Source: Onchidella celtica
Lineage: Eukaryota > Mollusca > Gastropoda > Systellommatophora > Onchidiidae
Length of the DNA stretch: 64,000 bases
Assembly (NCBI GenBank): GCA_963931925.1
Contig: OZ007573.1
Span: forward strand, 35,833,584 to 35,897,583
Direction of reading: 5' to 3'
The first letter of the stretch is position 1, and each line of letters begins with the position of its first letter. This document shows, in pieces, positions 33,526-43,575 of the stretch. The notes beneath the pieces were generated by a model. That model worked only from the letters and a program-made list of their open reading frames with translations, did no database searches and was not told the DNA's origin. Position numbers and translations under genes: made by a program.

Positions 33526-34907
33526 TGTGATGTTTCCACTTTCCCTCACTAACTTTCTTCTGACACCAGCCGTGATGGGCACGGCACAAACACACTAAAT
33601 AATCGACTATCTCTCTTCTATAAGTTATAACAAACGATATCTGTATTGCTTACATATATACAATAATTATTATTTCATTCAATAATAATAGGAACATAGG
33701 TCATACAATTTCATGTGAATTTCGATGGAATGAAGTTGATGCAAATCAGTACATGCTAATTAAATGGCTTCGTAATATTCAATCTCTAGCACATTTTATA
33801 AAACACATGGGAACATTCAGCATAAGGAAACCTCTCCTTTAGGGGTGTATGGCGCTATCTGGGCACTGGTTCTTCCTCTCTACCCTGGCTTGACTGCGCA
33901 GTTAGATCAACAGGTATCGGCAGGTACCAATAGGTCGGGAAGCCAAGAAGCCACGATGTCGTTAATCAAAGTACAAGAAGTTGAGAAGCCAAGAAGGTGT
34001 TGTTCTTCCTCCTCTGTAGAAAAACAATCGCAAAGTCCTAATCTACTGCTGGAAGGCATGACTTCCATACTTACTCCATGACGGATATTCATCATTAACA
34101 CTTTTAACCGCTGACACTGTTATAAGTCAGGCTGCAGCTCCCATACTCCATAGGCTCCCATATAGGCAATAGAACAAACGCTCAATACAGTTTTAATGAT
34201 ATTTACACGTTCCCCACGAAGAATAACGCTCTCTCTAACAGACCCCATCCCATAAGGTTTCGTAACATATATATAACGGCGTTTCCGTGACTCTCTCAGA
34301 GGCAGTAGTTATACCAAAGTAAACCCGCTAGATTTAGGTTCTACAATCATGAACATTAAGTAAAATACACATACATCGTACAATTAACTTACCACTCAGC
34401 AACAGCCCAAATGCCGACAAGATACCAAAGATACCACGCTCTGACAAAGGATGTTTGCGGGTTCCCTGACCTTCCCCACTCACAAGACTAGTACAAAGTT
34501 ACAGTTGCGGTTGTGGTCTCCTCTTCGGCACGAAGCTGGTGAGTGCTCTCAGCGGTCTGAAGTTGGAAGGAGCGTTCGGGGATTTATACCCAGTCAGGTA
34601 GCGTCCCAAGACGCCCACCGAGTGTGCATTAGTTATCCTAATAGCCACCCCCGTCGACTCCACGTCAAATACTATTGAAACAGCTCTACCCCCCAAGCAA
34701 TTCCCAGGTGATCTGATCGACAAGTACGGCGGTCAAGTAAACACTACCCTTTTCGGGTGTCAAAGCGCTTCAGTTGCATCCCATACTTTTCCCCTCTAGC
34801 CTACAATAACTCTGTCTCCCCGCCGTTAACTATCTTCCCACGCTAGTTATAGGCACAATATTATTATAACTACTAGTTATACCTTGCCAATCTATCGCCC
34901 TGTTACA
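33526..34907 (-). repeat. 3' LTR of copy 2
   Basis: TGTGATGTTTCC ... CCCTGTTACA, 1382 bp, identical by eye to 39661-41042. Confidence 0.95.
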
Positions 34908-34923
34908 ATCGCCCCCACTTAAG
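34908..34923 (-). promoter_or_regulatory. Polypurine tract, copy 2
   Basis: AAGTGGGGGCGAT on the minus strand abuts the 3' LTR, identical to copy 1. Confidence 0.6.
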
Positions 34924-34958
34924 TCGATTTTCCCTGGCAAAATCGGCTAATAAAATTA

Positions 34959-37900
34959 TTAATCTACTGGTAATCTAGATAGAGTGTCGGCCCATAGAGC
35001 GTCTCGCCCCCTGATGTTGCTGACTCGAAAGTTATATGGTTGCAGCGCCAGGTTCCATCTAGTTACCCTCGCGTTCTTCTGGTCTTTAGTTCGCATCCAA
35101 GTTAGAGGTCGGTGGTCCGTCTCTAACACGAAGTTTCTCCCATACAGATACGCCTGCAACTTACTAACGGCGAAAACTATGGCCAGGCATTCCTTTTCAA
35201 TTGTTGAGTAGTTCTTCTCCGCAGGTTTCAACTTTCTGCTAACATATACAACTGGATACTTCGTACCCTCGTCTTCTTGAAGTAGGCAGCCACTCACTCC
35301 AAGGTTAGATGCGTCTGTCTGGAGAATCAGTTCCTTGTTCCAGTCTGGCATCCGTAGTATCGGCTCGGAACTCAAACAAATTTTTAGGGCATTGAACGCG
35401 TTCTCCTGCGCGTGTCCCCACGCGAACTTTGTGCCCTGGGACTTCTTTGTGAGGTCTGACAACGGCGCCGAGATTGCACTGTAATTTGGTACAAACTTCC
35501 GATAGTACCCCGTTAGCCCCAGGAAACTCCTCACTTGTGTCTTGGTCGTCGGTCGGTCACAGTCGACAATGGCTCGCACCTTACTCTCCTGCGGTCTTAC
35601 AGTCCCCTGTCCCAGCTTATGGCCTAAGTACTCGACTTCTGTCATCCCTATTAGCGTCTTGGTAGGTCTAGCTTTTAAATTTGCCCGTCTCAGTCGCTCG
35701 AAGACATTCTGACAACGTTCCAAGTGGTCAGGCCAATTTGCACTGTGTATAAGACAGTCGTCTACAAATGCATCTACCCCTTCGCCAGCATCTTTTAATA
35801 CTTTCCTCATGAGCCTGTTAAATGTGGCGGGGGATCCCTTCAACCCGAACGGCATGACCCTGTACTGGTATAGCCCAAACGGTGTGGCGAACGCCGTCAG
35901 GTGTTTATCTTCCTCGGCCATCGGAACTTGATAAAAGCCCTTTGTCAAGTCCAGCTTGGTGAAATATTTTGCCTCCGCTAGATTGGAAATAATGGCTTCT
36001 ACCTCAGGCATCGGTTCGGCGTCATCGGCAGTCACAACATTTAGCCGCCTGTAGTCGTTGCAGAAACGATGTTGACCATCGGGCTTCTTAACTAATACAA
36101 TTGGACTATTGTACGGGGACTCGGACGGTTCGATGATTCTGGCCGCAAGCATCTTGCCTACCTCAGCCTTGACAGCTTCTCTAGTTGAGTACGGTAGTTG
36201 GTAGGGTCTTACCTTCACAGGTTTTTGATCTAGCAATGGGATTTTGTGCTTGATCAGGTCAGTGAGCCCCGGTACATCGGTAAATATATCTTTGTATTCT
36301 TCCATGAGCTCTTGCATCTGTTCTCTCTGATCCTGATCTAGCGTGTCCCCTAACTGTACATCCCTGTAGGTTTCGGTCTGTTCTAGCCTAGGCATGACTG
36401 TCTCCAGAGGCATCGAAGTCGCTTCCTCTCCTCCATCGGTCTCGTCAATTATAGCTGCAGCTATTGCCTCTGTGTTTTCCTGTTCGTCTTCCCTCTCAAT
36501 ATACTTCTTCAGCATATTCGCGTGATACAGTCGTCTCTTCCCCTTGACGTTCACCATGTAGTTCACTGACCCTCTCTGCTCTTCTACTTTGTAAGGCCCT
36601 TTCCAAGTCATCTGTAGTTTCGATCCGTCACTTGGGAGAAGTATGAGGACGGAATCGCCCACTTGGAATTTCCTCTGTTTGGCCCCCCTATCGTAGTATT
36701 CCTTCTGCCTGTGTTTTTCGACGCTGCTGTTCTCGGCTACGACTTTCATGGCATCCTCCAATCGTTCCCTCATATCTACCACGTATTCGTACGATGACCT
36801 CGTTTCTGACTCCGCTTCCCCAGTCCACAGATTCTTCAGTATTGCAAGTGGTCCTCTCACAGGGTGACCGAACACTAGTTCAAACGGCGAAAAACCTGTA
36901 CTGGCCTGTGGGGTTTCGCGATACGCGAACAGCAGTGGACCCAACATTCTGTCCCAGTCCTTGGGTCTGTCATGAGCTACTCGGCGAAGCATATTCTTCA
37001 GCACTCCGTTAAATCTTTCACACAGACCATTGGCCATCGCGTGGTAGGGCGAGCAGAATATCTGTTTCGTTTTGAGAAGTGCACTGACCTCTCTCATCAG
37101 CTCACCGGTAAACTGTGATCCCCTATCTGAAACTATTTCCTTTGGTATGCCTAACCGAGAAAATATTTCCATTAACGCTTCACTGACCTGCTCAGCTGAT
37201 ATCCCCCTTAAGGCTACGGCATCCGGGAAACGCGTGGCATAATCTACTAGCGTCAAAATATAACGCGATCTCCCATGTTCCGTACGCGGAAGTGGACCAA
37301 CCAAATCTATGGCGACGCGCGAAAAGGGCGTGTCGATCAGGGGTGTCGGCACTAGGGGTACCTTTGTCACCCTACCTTTGTTGGATGTCCTTTGACACGC
37401 GTCACACGATCGACAGAAACGACCTACGTCCGCACCTATCCCAGGCCAAAAGAACGACTGCATTATTCTGTCCTGTGTGCGCGAAATTCCTAAGTGTCCC
37501 CCGAACACTCCTTCGTGAGCTATCTTCATCAGCTCACTTCGGTACTGCTTAGGTACCAACAACTGCTCCACATCAGCACGTCCAGCCCCGGCCTTCTTTA
37601 CCCGATAGTAAATTCCCTTACTCTCCTTTATGTGAGTACCTACCTCAGCCGATTGCTCCAACGTGGCTCTCTCCCTTAAAACTTTCAAAGTTTCGTCCTC
37701 TCTCTGGGCCCGGGCTATCTCACCTGGTGTGAGTTCCCCTATCTTGGCCCCTACCCTTACCTCCTCCGTTGAGTTGCCCTTGGCCTCCTCATTATCTGTG
37801 GTCTGACTCACTTTCGCACTCGCATTCTCACACTCATGCTCTTCCTTGTCAATCTCCACCTTGCGAGATCGCGTGAGTACCACACTTATCTTCTCAAGAG

Positions 37901-39404
37901 ACGCCCCCTTTATGTTTCCTATAATCAAATCGGCCACTGGGTCTTCCACTACTAGCGCTTTGAGAAGCCCAGTATAAAATGGGGTTTCTACCCACATTTC
38001 CGCGACAGGAGCAGACCTTCTCGTCCCGTCCATCAGGACATAACTCCTGTTCTTCCCAGTTAAGCTGTTAGGAGGCAGTTTGTCCCTTTTTATAATCGCA
38101 CACGTGCATCCCGTGTCACGAAGGATAGTAATCTCTTTATCCCCTATCCTCCCCTTCTCCAAAAATGGAGCGGATAAATCATTCTCCGGAACATCGTCTC
38201 CGGGCTCATGTTCTGTCGAACCTTCTAACTCAATACTCTTACCTTCCGTCTCCCAAGAAATGAAGGTCTGTGGCCCAACACTCTGCTCAGCCCCTGGTTG
38301 AGTATTCGCCCTGCCCGATGACTCCCACTGACTGTCATCGGCTTCCTCATCGCCGGTTAGTACGACTGCGGTCGTCTCTTTCTGTCTCTTCCTACAGAAT
38401 CTCGCAATATGGAGAAGTGACCCGCACACAAAACAACCACGCCCACTCTCACGCTGGGACTTACCTCGGTTGTCCTCGACAGTGGCAGCAGCACCCTTCT
38501 TCGTCCTGCCCTGGTCACACTGCCTACTCAGGTGATTGGGAGAGCCACAGTTGAAGCATACCGGTTTACTCACTCCTAAACCCTTACTTCTGCTCTCCTC
38601 AACCCTCTTACCTGACTTCCGCTGTTGCTCCAGCCCTCGCTTCGACTGATGAGCCTCACTATATAAGTCCGCCATCTCAACTAACTCATGCACGGACTTG
38701 GGGTCCCTCTCTTTCAAATATATGGAAAGATTACAGTCGACAATCTTCAACATCTGCTCCCTGACTAACAGATCCGTAATCCCTTCCATAGTTCTCTCTG
38801 CCTCTGAGAGGTCTACCCACCTCTCAAAATATCTCTGCAATCTCACGGACAGCTGCGTATAAGTTTCGTCCTTATCTAGACGACTCTCCCTAAACTTACG
38901 CCTATAACCCTCTGCCGTGAGGTGATACTTCTTGAACAACACCTTCTTTACCTTCTCGTAATCCCTACTGTCTTCATCGCTGAGACCGGAATAAACATCT
39001 AACGCCCTGCCAGTTAACAATGCCCCTAACATGTCTGCCCAGGTGTCTTCTTCCCAATCATTTGCCTGCGCGAGCCTTTCAAATCTTTTCAAATACGAGT
39101 CGAGGTCCTCGCGCGAGTCATCAAAAATGGCAATTTTAGGTACCTTCGGGGCAGCAGATTTTCCATTCCCTTTACCATTGTGACACCCGTTTTTGGCTAG
39201 TTCCCGTTCGCATTCCATTCTCTCCCTTTCAAATTGTCTTTCCTTCTCCTTTTCTTCTCGTTCGATAGCCCTTTGTTCTCGGTTTTGGGTTTTCTCTTCG
39301 TCCCACCTAATTTTGAATTCCTCATCACTAATGCCTTCTTGTCTGGCAAGCTTCAGTGCGCCCAGATAGTCCATCAGCAATTGACCTGTAAACAAAGCTA
39401 ACAA
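34959..39404 (-). CDS. gag-pol: Gag-Pol polyprotein, order Gag-PR-IN-RT-RNaseH
   Basis: An intact 1481-residue polyprotein. In order it has a Glu/Arg-rich coil (about 35-70), a Gag capsid-like helical region (about 90-255), and zinc knuckles CX2CX4HX4C at C283-C296 and C324-C337. Next come a retropepsin with DTG at 430-432 and LIIG near 493, and integrase with H630, H637, C667, C670 and catalytic D700, D760, E796 (D,D-35-E). A GPY/F module (W934-Y938) follows. RT then has LVKKPDG, the LDLTKGF Asp at 1152 and FVDD at 1213-1216; RNase H has D1364, a Glu near 1403, and TDHRPL at 1429-1434. It ends soon after ADTLSRL with nothing beyond RNase H. Normal Ty3/Gypsy Pol has integrase last; here it is before RT. 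The enzymes would copy the element RNA and insert the DNA. The first Met is used here, but a leader intron could make Met11 the start. Confidence 0.96.
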   Translation of the reverse strand: MLALFTGQLLMDYLGALKLARQEGISDEEFKIRWDEEKTQNREQRAIEREEKEKERQFERERMECERELAKNGCHNGKGNGKSAAPKVPKIAIFDDSREDLDSYLKRFERLAQANDWEEDTWADMLGALLTGRALDVYSGLSDEDSRDYEKVKKVLFKKYHLTAEGYRRKFRESRLDKDETYTQLSVRLQRYFERWVDLSEAERTMEGITDLLVREQMLKIVDCNLSIYLKERDPKSVHELVEMADLYSEAHQSKRGLEQQRKSGKRVEESRSKGLGVSKPVCFNCGSPNHLSRQCDQGRTKKGAAATVEDNRGKSQRESGRGCFVCGSLLHIARFCRKRQKETTAVVLTGDEEADDSQWESSGRANTQPGAEQSVGPQTFISWETEGKSIELEGSTEHEPGDDVPENDLSAPFLEKGRIGDKEITILRDTGCTCAIIKRDKLPPNSLTGKNRSYVLMDGTRRSAPVAEMWVETPFYTGLLKALVVEDPVADLIIGNIKGASLEKISVVLTRSRKVEIDKEEHECENASAKVSQTTDNEEAKGNSTEEVRVGAKIGELTPGEIARAQREDETLKVLRERATLEQSAEVGTHIKESKGIYYRVKKAGAGRADVEQLLVPKQYRSELMKIAHEGVFGGHLGISRTQDRIMQSFFWPGIGADVGRFCRSCDACQRTSNKGRVTKVPLVPTPLIDTPFSRVAIDLVGPLPRTEHGRSRYILTLVDYATRFPDAVALRGISAEQVSEALMEIFSRLGIPKEIVSDRGSQFTGELMREVSALLKTKQIFCSPYHAMANGLCERFNGVLKNMLRRVAHDRPKDWDRMLGPLLFAYRETPQASTGFSPFELVFGHPVRGPLAILKNLWTGEAESETRSSYEYVVDMRERLEDAMKVVAENSSVEKHRQKEYYDRGAKQRKFQVGDSVLILLPSDGSKLQMTWKGPYKVEEQRGSVNYMVNVKGKRRLYHANMLKKYIEREDEQENTEAIAAAIIDETDGGEEATSMPLETVMPRLEQTETYRDVQLGDTLDQDQREQMQELMEEYKDIFTDVPGLTDLIKHKIPLLDQKPVKVRPYQLPYSTREAVKAEVGKMLAARIIEPSESPYNSPIVLVKKPDGQHRFCNDYRRLNVVTADDAEPMPEVEAIISNLAEAKYFTKLDLTKGFYQVPMAEEDKHLTAFATPFGLYQYRVMPFGLKGSPATFNRLMRKVLKDAGEGVDAFVDDCLIHSANWPDHLERCQNVFERLRRANLKARPTKTLIGMTEVEYLGHKLGQGTVRPQESKVRAIVDCDRPTTKTQVRSFLGLTGYYRKFVPNYSAISAPLSDLTKKSQGTKFAWGHAQENAFNALKICLSSEPILRMPDWNKELILQTDASNLGVSGCLLQEDEGTKYPVVYVSRKLKPAEKNYSTIEKECLAIVFAVSKLQAYLYGRNFVLETDHRPLTWMRTKDQKNARVTRWNLALQPYNFRVSNIRGRDALWADTLSRLPVD

Positions 39405-40527
39405 TAAAGCGTGGATCGTAACTGTGAAGTTAACAACAATATTCCTGCAATAGCAAACAACAATTTTCTCTGTGACAAAAGATAAAATTGAACAGTCAAT
39501 GCACAGGTAAAATCAGAGCATGTCCCGGGCACTAAATGTCAATCTCTCTCACTCGCCTCAGGGCAGATGACCTGTCCACACAATCACACAATAGCCCCTT
39601 GACACGACCCAGATCAGAATTAAATGTTATTTACTAGCAGGATCCCACTTCTGACACCATTGTGATGTTTCCACTTTCCCTCACTAACTTTCTTCTGACA
39701 CCAGCCGTGATGGGCACGGCACAAACACACTAAATAATCGACTATCTCTCTTCTATAAGTTATAACAAACGATATCTGTATTGCTTACATATATACAATA
39801 ATTATTATTTCATTCAATAATAATAGGAACATAGGTCATACAATTTCATGTGAATTTCGATGGAATGAAGTTGATGCAAATCAGTACATGCTAATTAAAT
39901 GGCTTCGTAATATTCAATCTCTAGCACATTTTATAAAACACATGGGAACATTCAGCATAAGGAAACCTCTCCTTTAGGGGTGTATGGCGCTATCTGGGCA
40001 CTGGTTCTTCCTCTCTACCCTGGCTTGACTGCGCAGTTAGATCAACAGGTATCGGCAGGTACCAATAGGTCGGGAAGCCAAGAAGCCACGATGTCGTTAA
40101 TCAAAGTACAAGAAGTTGAGAAGCCAAGAAGGTGTTGTTCTTCCTCCTCTGTAGAAAAACAATCGCAAAGTCCTAATCTACTGCTGGAAGGCATGACTTC
40201 CATACTTACTCCATGACGGATATTCATCATTAACACTTTTAACCGCTGACACTGTTATAAGTCAGGCTGCAGCTCCCATACTCCATAGGCTCCCATATAG
40301 GCAATAGAACAAACGCTCAATACAGTTTTAATGATATTTACACGTTCCCCACGAAGAATAACGCTCTCTCTAACAGACCCCATCCCATAAGGTTTCGTAA
40401 CATATATATAACGGCGTTTCCGTGACTCTCTCAGAGGCAGTAGTTATACCAAAGTAAACCCGCTAGATTTAGGTTCTACAATCATGAACATTAAGTAAAA
40501 TACACATACATCGTACAATTAACTTAC
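39386..40527 (-). promoter_or_regulatory. Possible 5' leader intron of copy 2
   Basis: GTAAGT donor in the LTR (40527-40522) and acceptor TTTGTTTACAG ending at 39386, the same as in copy 1. If spliced, the exon starts within codon 7 of the long ORF and the next in-frame Met is residue 11. Confidence 0.35.
39642..39659 (-). promoter_or_regulatory. Primer binding site, tRNA-Leu-like, copy 2
   Basis: TGGTGTCAGAAGTGGGAT, one base from the 5' LTR; identical to copy 1. Confidence 0.75.
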
Positions 40528-41042
40528 CACTCAGCAACAGCCCAAATGCCGACAAGATACCAAAGATACCACGCTCTGACAAAGGATGTTTGCGGGTTCC
40601 CTGACCTTCCCCACTCACAAGACTAGTACAAAGTTACAGTTGCGGTTGTGGTCTCCTCTTCGGCACGAAGCTGGTGAGTGCTCTCAGCGGTCTGAAGTTG
40701 GAAGGAGCGTTCGGGGATTTATACCCAGTCAGGTAGCGTCCCAAGACGCCCACCGAGTGTGCATTAGTTATCCTAATAGCCACCCCCGTCGACTCCACGT
40801 CAAATACTATTGAAACAGCTCTACCCCCCAAGCAATTCCCAGGTGATCTGATCGACAAGTACGGCGGTCAAGTAAACACTACCCTTTTCGGGTGTCAAAG
40901 CGCTTCAGTTGCATCCCATACTTTTCCCCTCTAGCCTACAATAACTCTGTCTCCCCGCCGTTAACTATCTTCCCACGCTAGTTATAGGCACAATATTATT
41001 ATAACTACTAGTTATACCTTGCCAATCTATCGCCCTGTTACA
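39661..41042 (-). repeat. 5' LTR of copy 2
   Basis: Contains the TATAAAT promoter element at 40723-40717 (minus). Its end is followed by GAGGG at 41043-41047. Confidence 0.95.
40717..40723 (-). promoter_or_regulatory. TATA box in the 5' LTR of copy 2
   Basis: TATAAAT, conserved in all LTRs of the family. Confidence 0.6.
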
Positions 41043-41047
41043 GAGGG
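41043..41047. other. Target-site duplication GAGGG, right, copy 2
   Basis: Matches 33521-33525. Confidence 0.85.
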
Positions 41048-41296
41048 GGGAGAGAGAAAGCGAAGAAAAGGGGGAGGGGTGAAACCGTGAATGGACGATG
41101 AGGTTTTATGAACAGAAGTTTTTATTTATTTTTTTATTTTAGTGCATTTGATAAAGAATGCTTTGTTTTGCAATGAATAATCAACACACGTACTGTCATT
41201 AACAAGGTTTTGAAAACATTTTCTGTGTACTCTGTCTTCTTCTGAAATATTATAAAAACCACAGAAAAACTCAGGCGTCGCATCAAGACTTAAAGC

Positions 41297-41652
41297 AGTC
41301 AAAACTGGCAAAAAGAAAAAGTTGTATGTAGCAAAGCCTAGCGTAAGAAATAATACCCAAACGATACAAGAAAATGTAAATGAAAAAGGGAATACAAAAA
41401 ATACCGATATTTCCGTTACAACCATTGTCAAGGAAAAAAAACCCAACAGCCACAGAAAAAAAATTGGAAAGTTGAACAGATAAATTTGTTTGTTTGTTTT
41501 TTTCCTTGGCAAAGTTTTTAACTGAAATATCGGTATCTTTTGTCTTCTCTTTTTCTTTTCGTTTTATTCTAGGCCTATCGTTTGGGTATTATTTCTTAGG
41601 CTAGGCTTTGCTACGTACAACTTTTTCTTTTTGCCAAATTTTGACCCTATCA
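41297..41652. repeat. Foldback element, arms about 145 bp
   Basis: The left arm (41297-41446) is the reverse complement of the right arm (41490-41652) at roughly 85-90% by eye. Landmarks include GGCAAAAAGAAAAAGTTGTA, GTAGCAAAGCCTA, AATAATACCCAAACGATA, ACCGATATTTC and CAAGGAAAAAAAAC. The loop is about 45 bp. The transcript would fold into a long hairpin. A single-arm relative lies at 2655-2795, so the unit is dispersed. Confidence 0.7.
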
Positions 41653-41787
41653 GTTACAGCCAGAACAGGATGGAGATGTCAGGTGTCAAAGATTTGCATG
41701 TCGTGGATTCTGATTTAGTGTCGTTAGACTGCTAATACACGGATGATGTGAATGTAGACTAAAGGGCTAATGATAGATGATATGTCT

Positions 41788-41788
41788 T

Positions 41789-41841
<53 letters not shown>

Positions 41842-41903
41842 GTACATAGACAGAAAGATAGATAGATAGATAGATGGATAGACAGATAGATAGATAGATA
41901 GAC

Positions 41904-41966
<63 letters not shown>

Positions 41967-42125
41967 CAGACGGATAGACAGACAGATAGATGGATAGACA
42001 GACAAATAGATAGATAAATAAATGGATAGATAGATAGATAGAATGGCAGACAGACAGATAGATAAAGAGGCAGACAGACAGACAGACAAACAAGTACCGG
42101 TAGATAGATAGGCAGATAGATGGGT
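41788..42125. repeat. (GATA)n array with GACA interruptions
   Basis: About 335 bp of GATA units with GACA and GGTA variants. Ile/Tyr/Leu/Ser-rich minus-strand ORFs are artefacts. Confidence 0.95.
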
Positions 42126-43120
42126 AGATGAACACAACTCTAAACTCCATTATAGGGTAACACACACACTCACATACACCTGGCGCAGTTTTCAAAACAG
42201 GTGCATAAATGATCCACTCAAAATGTTTGTATTTTGTGTAGTAAGTGCGTGAGTCACACTTCACGTGAAAAGAGATAATTGAGACATTCTTGAAATGGCA
42301 TAAACGACGTTTGTTTAATGGTCGCTGACAGGATGGGAAGAAAAAAAGTTACCTTCCAAGTCATTGCTGTTACTGTATAGCCGTAATGCAGAATGCTTGC
42401 ACGTCAGTTCAGTGTCCTAATTCAATTTCTCAGCAAACAGTTGAAGAAGATAGAGGTAAAAGTAATCAGACACAAAATGTCTATTTTGAGAAAATCGATC
42501 CTGAAAATTGAAACTTCTCGTGAAATCAAGCACAGTCATGTTGTCTTGAATTTTCTGAGCATTGTTGCACATTTTGTCATTTTGTGATGTTTGATGTGTG
42601 GACATCCCAGTGTGTTGCTTTCAAACTCAGTCTGATGCCTCGTAAATGAGATTTATTTGTTTGGGCTAAAGGCATTTCTTTCAGAAATCTAAGTGACTTC
42701 GGTACTTTTTTTTTTTACTTATCCTTGTGTCTTTGGGTACTTTTATGACAAAAGGACGTCAGCGTTTTTAGCATTGCCGTTATAGAGTGCAGTACTCTTT
42801 GTGCGCTAAATCTGATCGAAATGAAATCTATGCCGCAACGAAAACGTACTGAGGTACTTTATTTGTTTCCAATGTTCAGGCAGTGGAGTTAGGAATCTTA
42901 GGTTTCTTTTTTCGCTAAACACCACCTCCCTTCCTCCGTCAAAGATTACGGTCGTGTCTCACGTTATTTTATGGAATACATGGGCCTACTCTGCAAATTC
43001 ACCCGTAATCAATTTGTAGAAAAGGCACATACACTGCTGGGTACTTGAGTACAAGCATCTTGCTGTTCGGCTTAAAATACTCACTTGGAACTGAATCTTG
43101 CATGCTTCTTCCTATGGTAA
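42126..43120. other. Intergenic, nothing recognised
   Basis: No gene-like or repeat signal that I can support. Confidence 0.4.
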
Positions 43121-43129
43121 AACTAGTTT

Positions 43130-43575
43130 CATTATTTTGTCCTTCCTCCTCAGGGAGGACGATTCCCCTGAATGTATGGCATGCAATTGCGACCTATCAA
43201 TAAAACATATTTTGACTGAATGTGTAGACCTGCATATCCGTTGACGGCACTATGCTGAAGAATTATTTTCTAACGTGGACCAGCAACTTTTTCCCTTGCT
43301 TTCTGAGAGAGGCTAAGATCTACAACTTGATTTTAAAACTTTTATACTCATTTACAGAACTTTTTCCAATTCAGTACAAAACAGCTTTTGAGAATTTTAC
43401 CAATGTTATAAAAATTATATGAAAGTATTTAATTTACTGTTAGATTTAGAAGATCTGAACACGAAACATAAATAAAGAACGTGTACCCAAAATAGACCGT
43501 GAAGGTCGCAAAGTGGCCGTTGTCGTGCCGACGAGCGGTAAAATCCAAACTCAAACTCAAACTCCAAGCCCCTCC
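43130..43575 (+). pseudogene. LINE 3' end with zinc-finger-like C-terminus (LINE-C)
   Basis: Translation from about 43154 gives REDDSPECMACNCDLSIKHI then LTEC, the CX2C...H...C motif that ends many Jockey/I/CR1-type LINE polyproteins, with in-frame stops after it. A 3' UTR follows, containing CTGAGAGAGGCTAAGATCTA and TAGACCGTGAAGG. A (ACTCAA)n-like tail (CAAACTCAAACTCAAACTCC) closes it near 43566. LINE-D (27780-28520, minus) is a second copy of the same 3' UTR. It is 5' truncated and dead. Confidence 0.65.

Larger units (their letters stand above)
33526..41042 (-). mobile_element. Full-length, apparently intact Ty3/Gypsy LTR retrotransposon, copy 2 (integrase-before-RT type)
   Basis: A 7517-bp element on the minus strand. 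Its LTRs (33526-34907 and 39661-41042, 1382 bp each) read as identical. The PBS, one uninterrupted 1481-codon Gag-Pol frame and a polypurine tract lie between them (4753 bp). It is flanked by GAGGG duplications. Its LTR differs from copy 1 by scattered substitutions and a 30-bp insertion (34845-34877 region) that repeats a CTAGTTATA segment. Identical LTRs with an open frame indicate very recent insertion and possible competence. Domain order places it with Gmr1-like elements. Confidence 0.95.
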
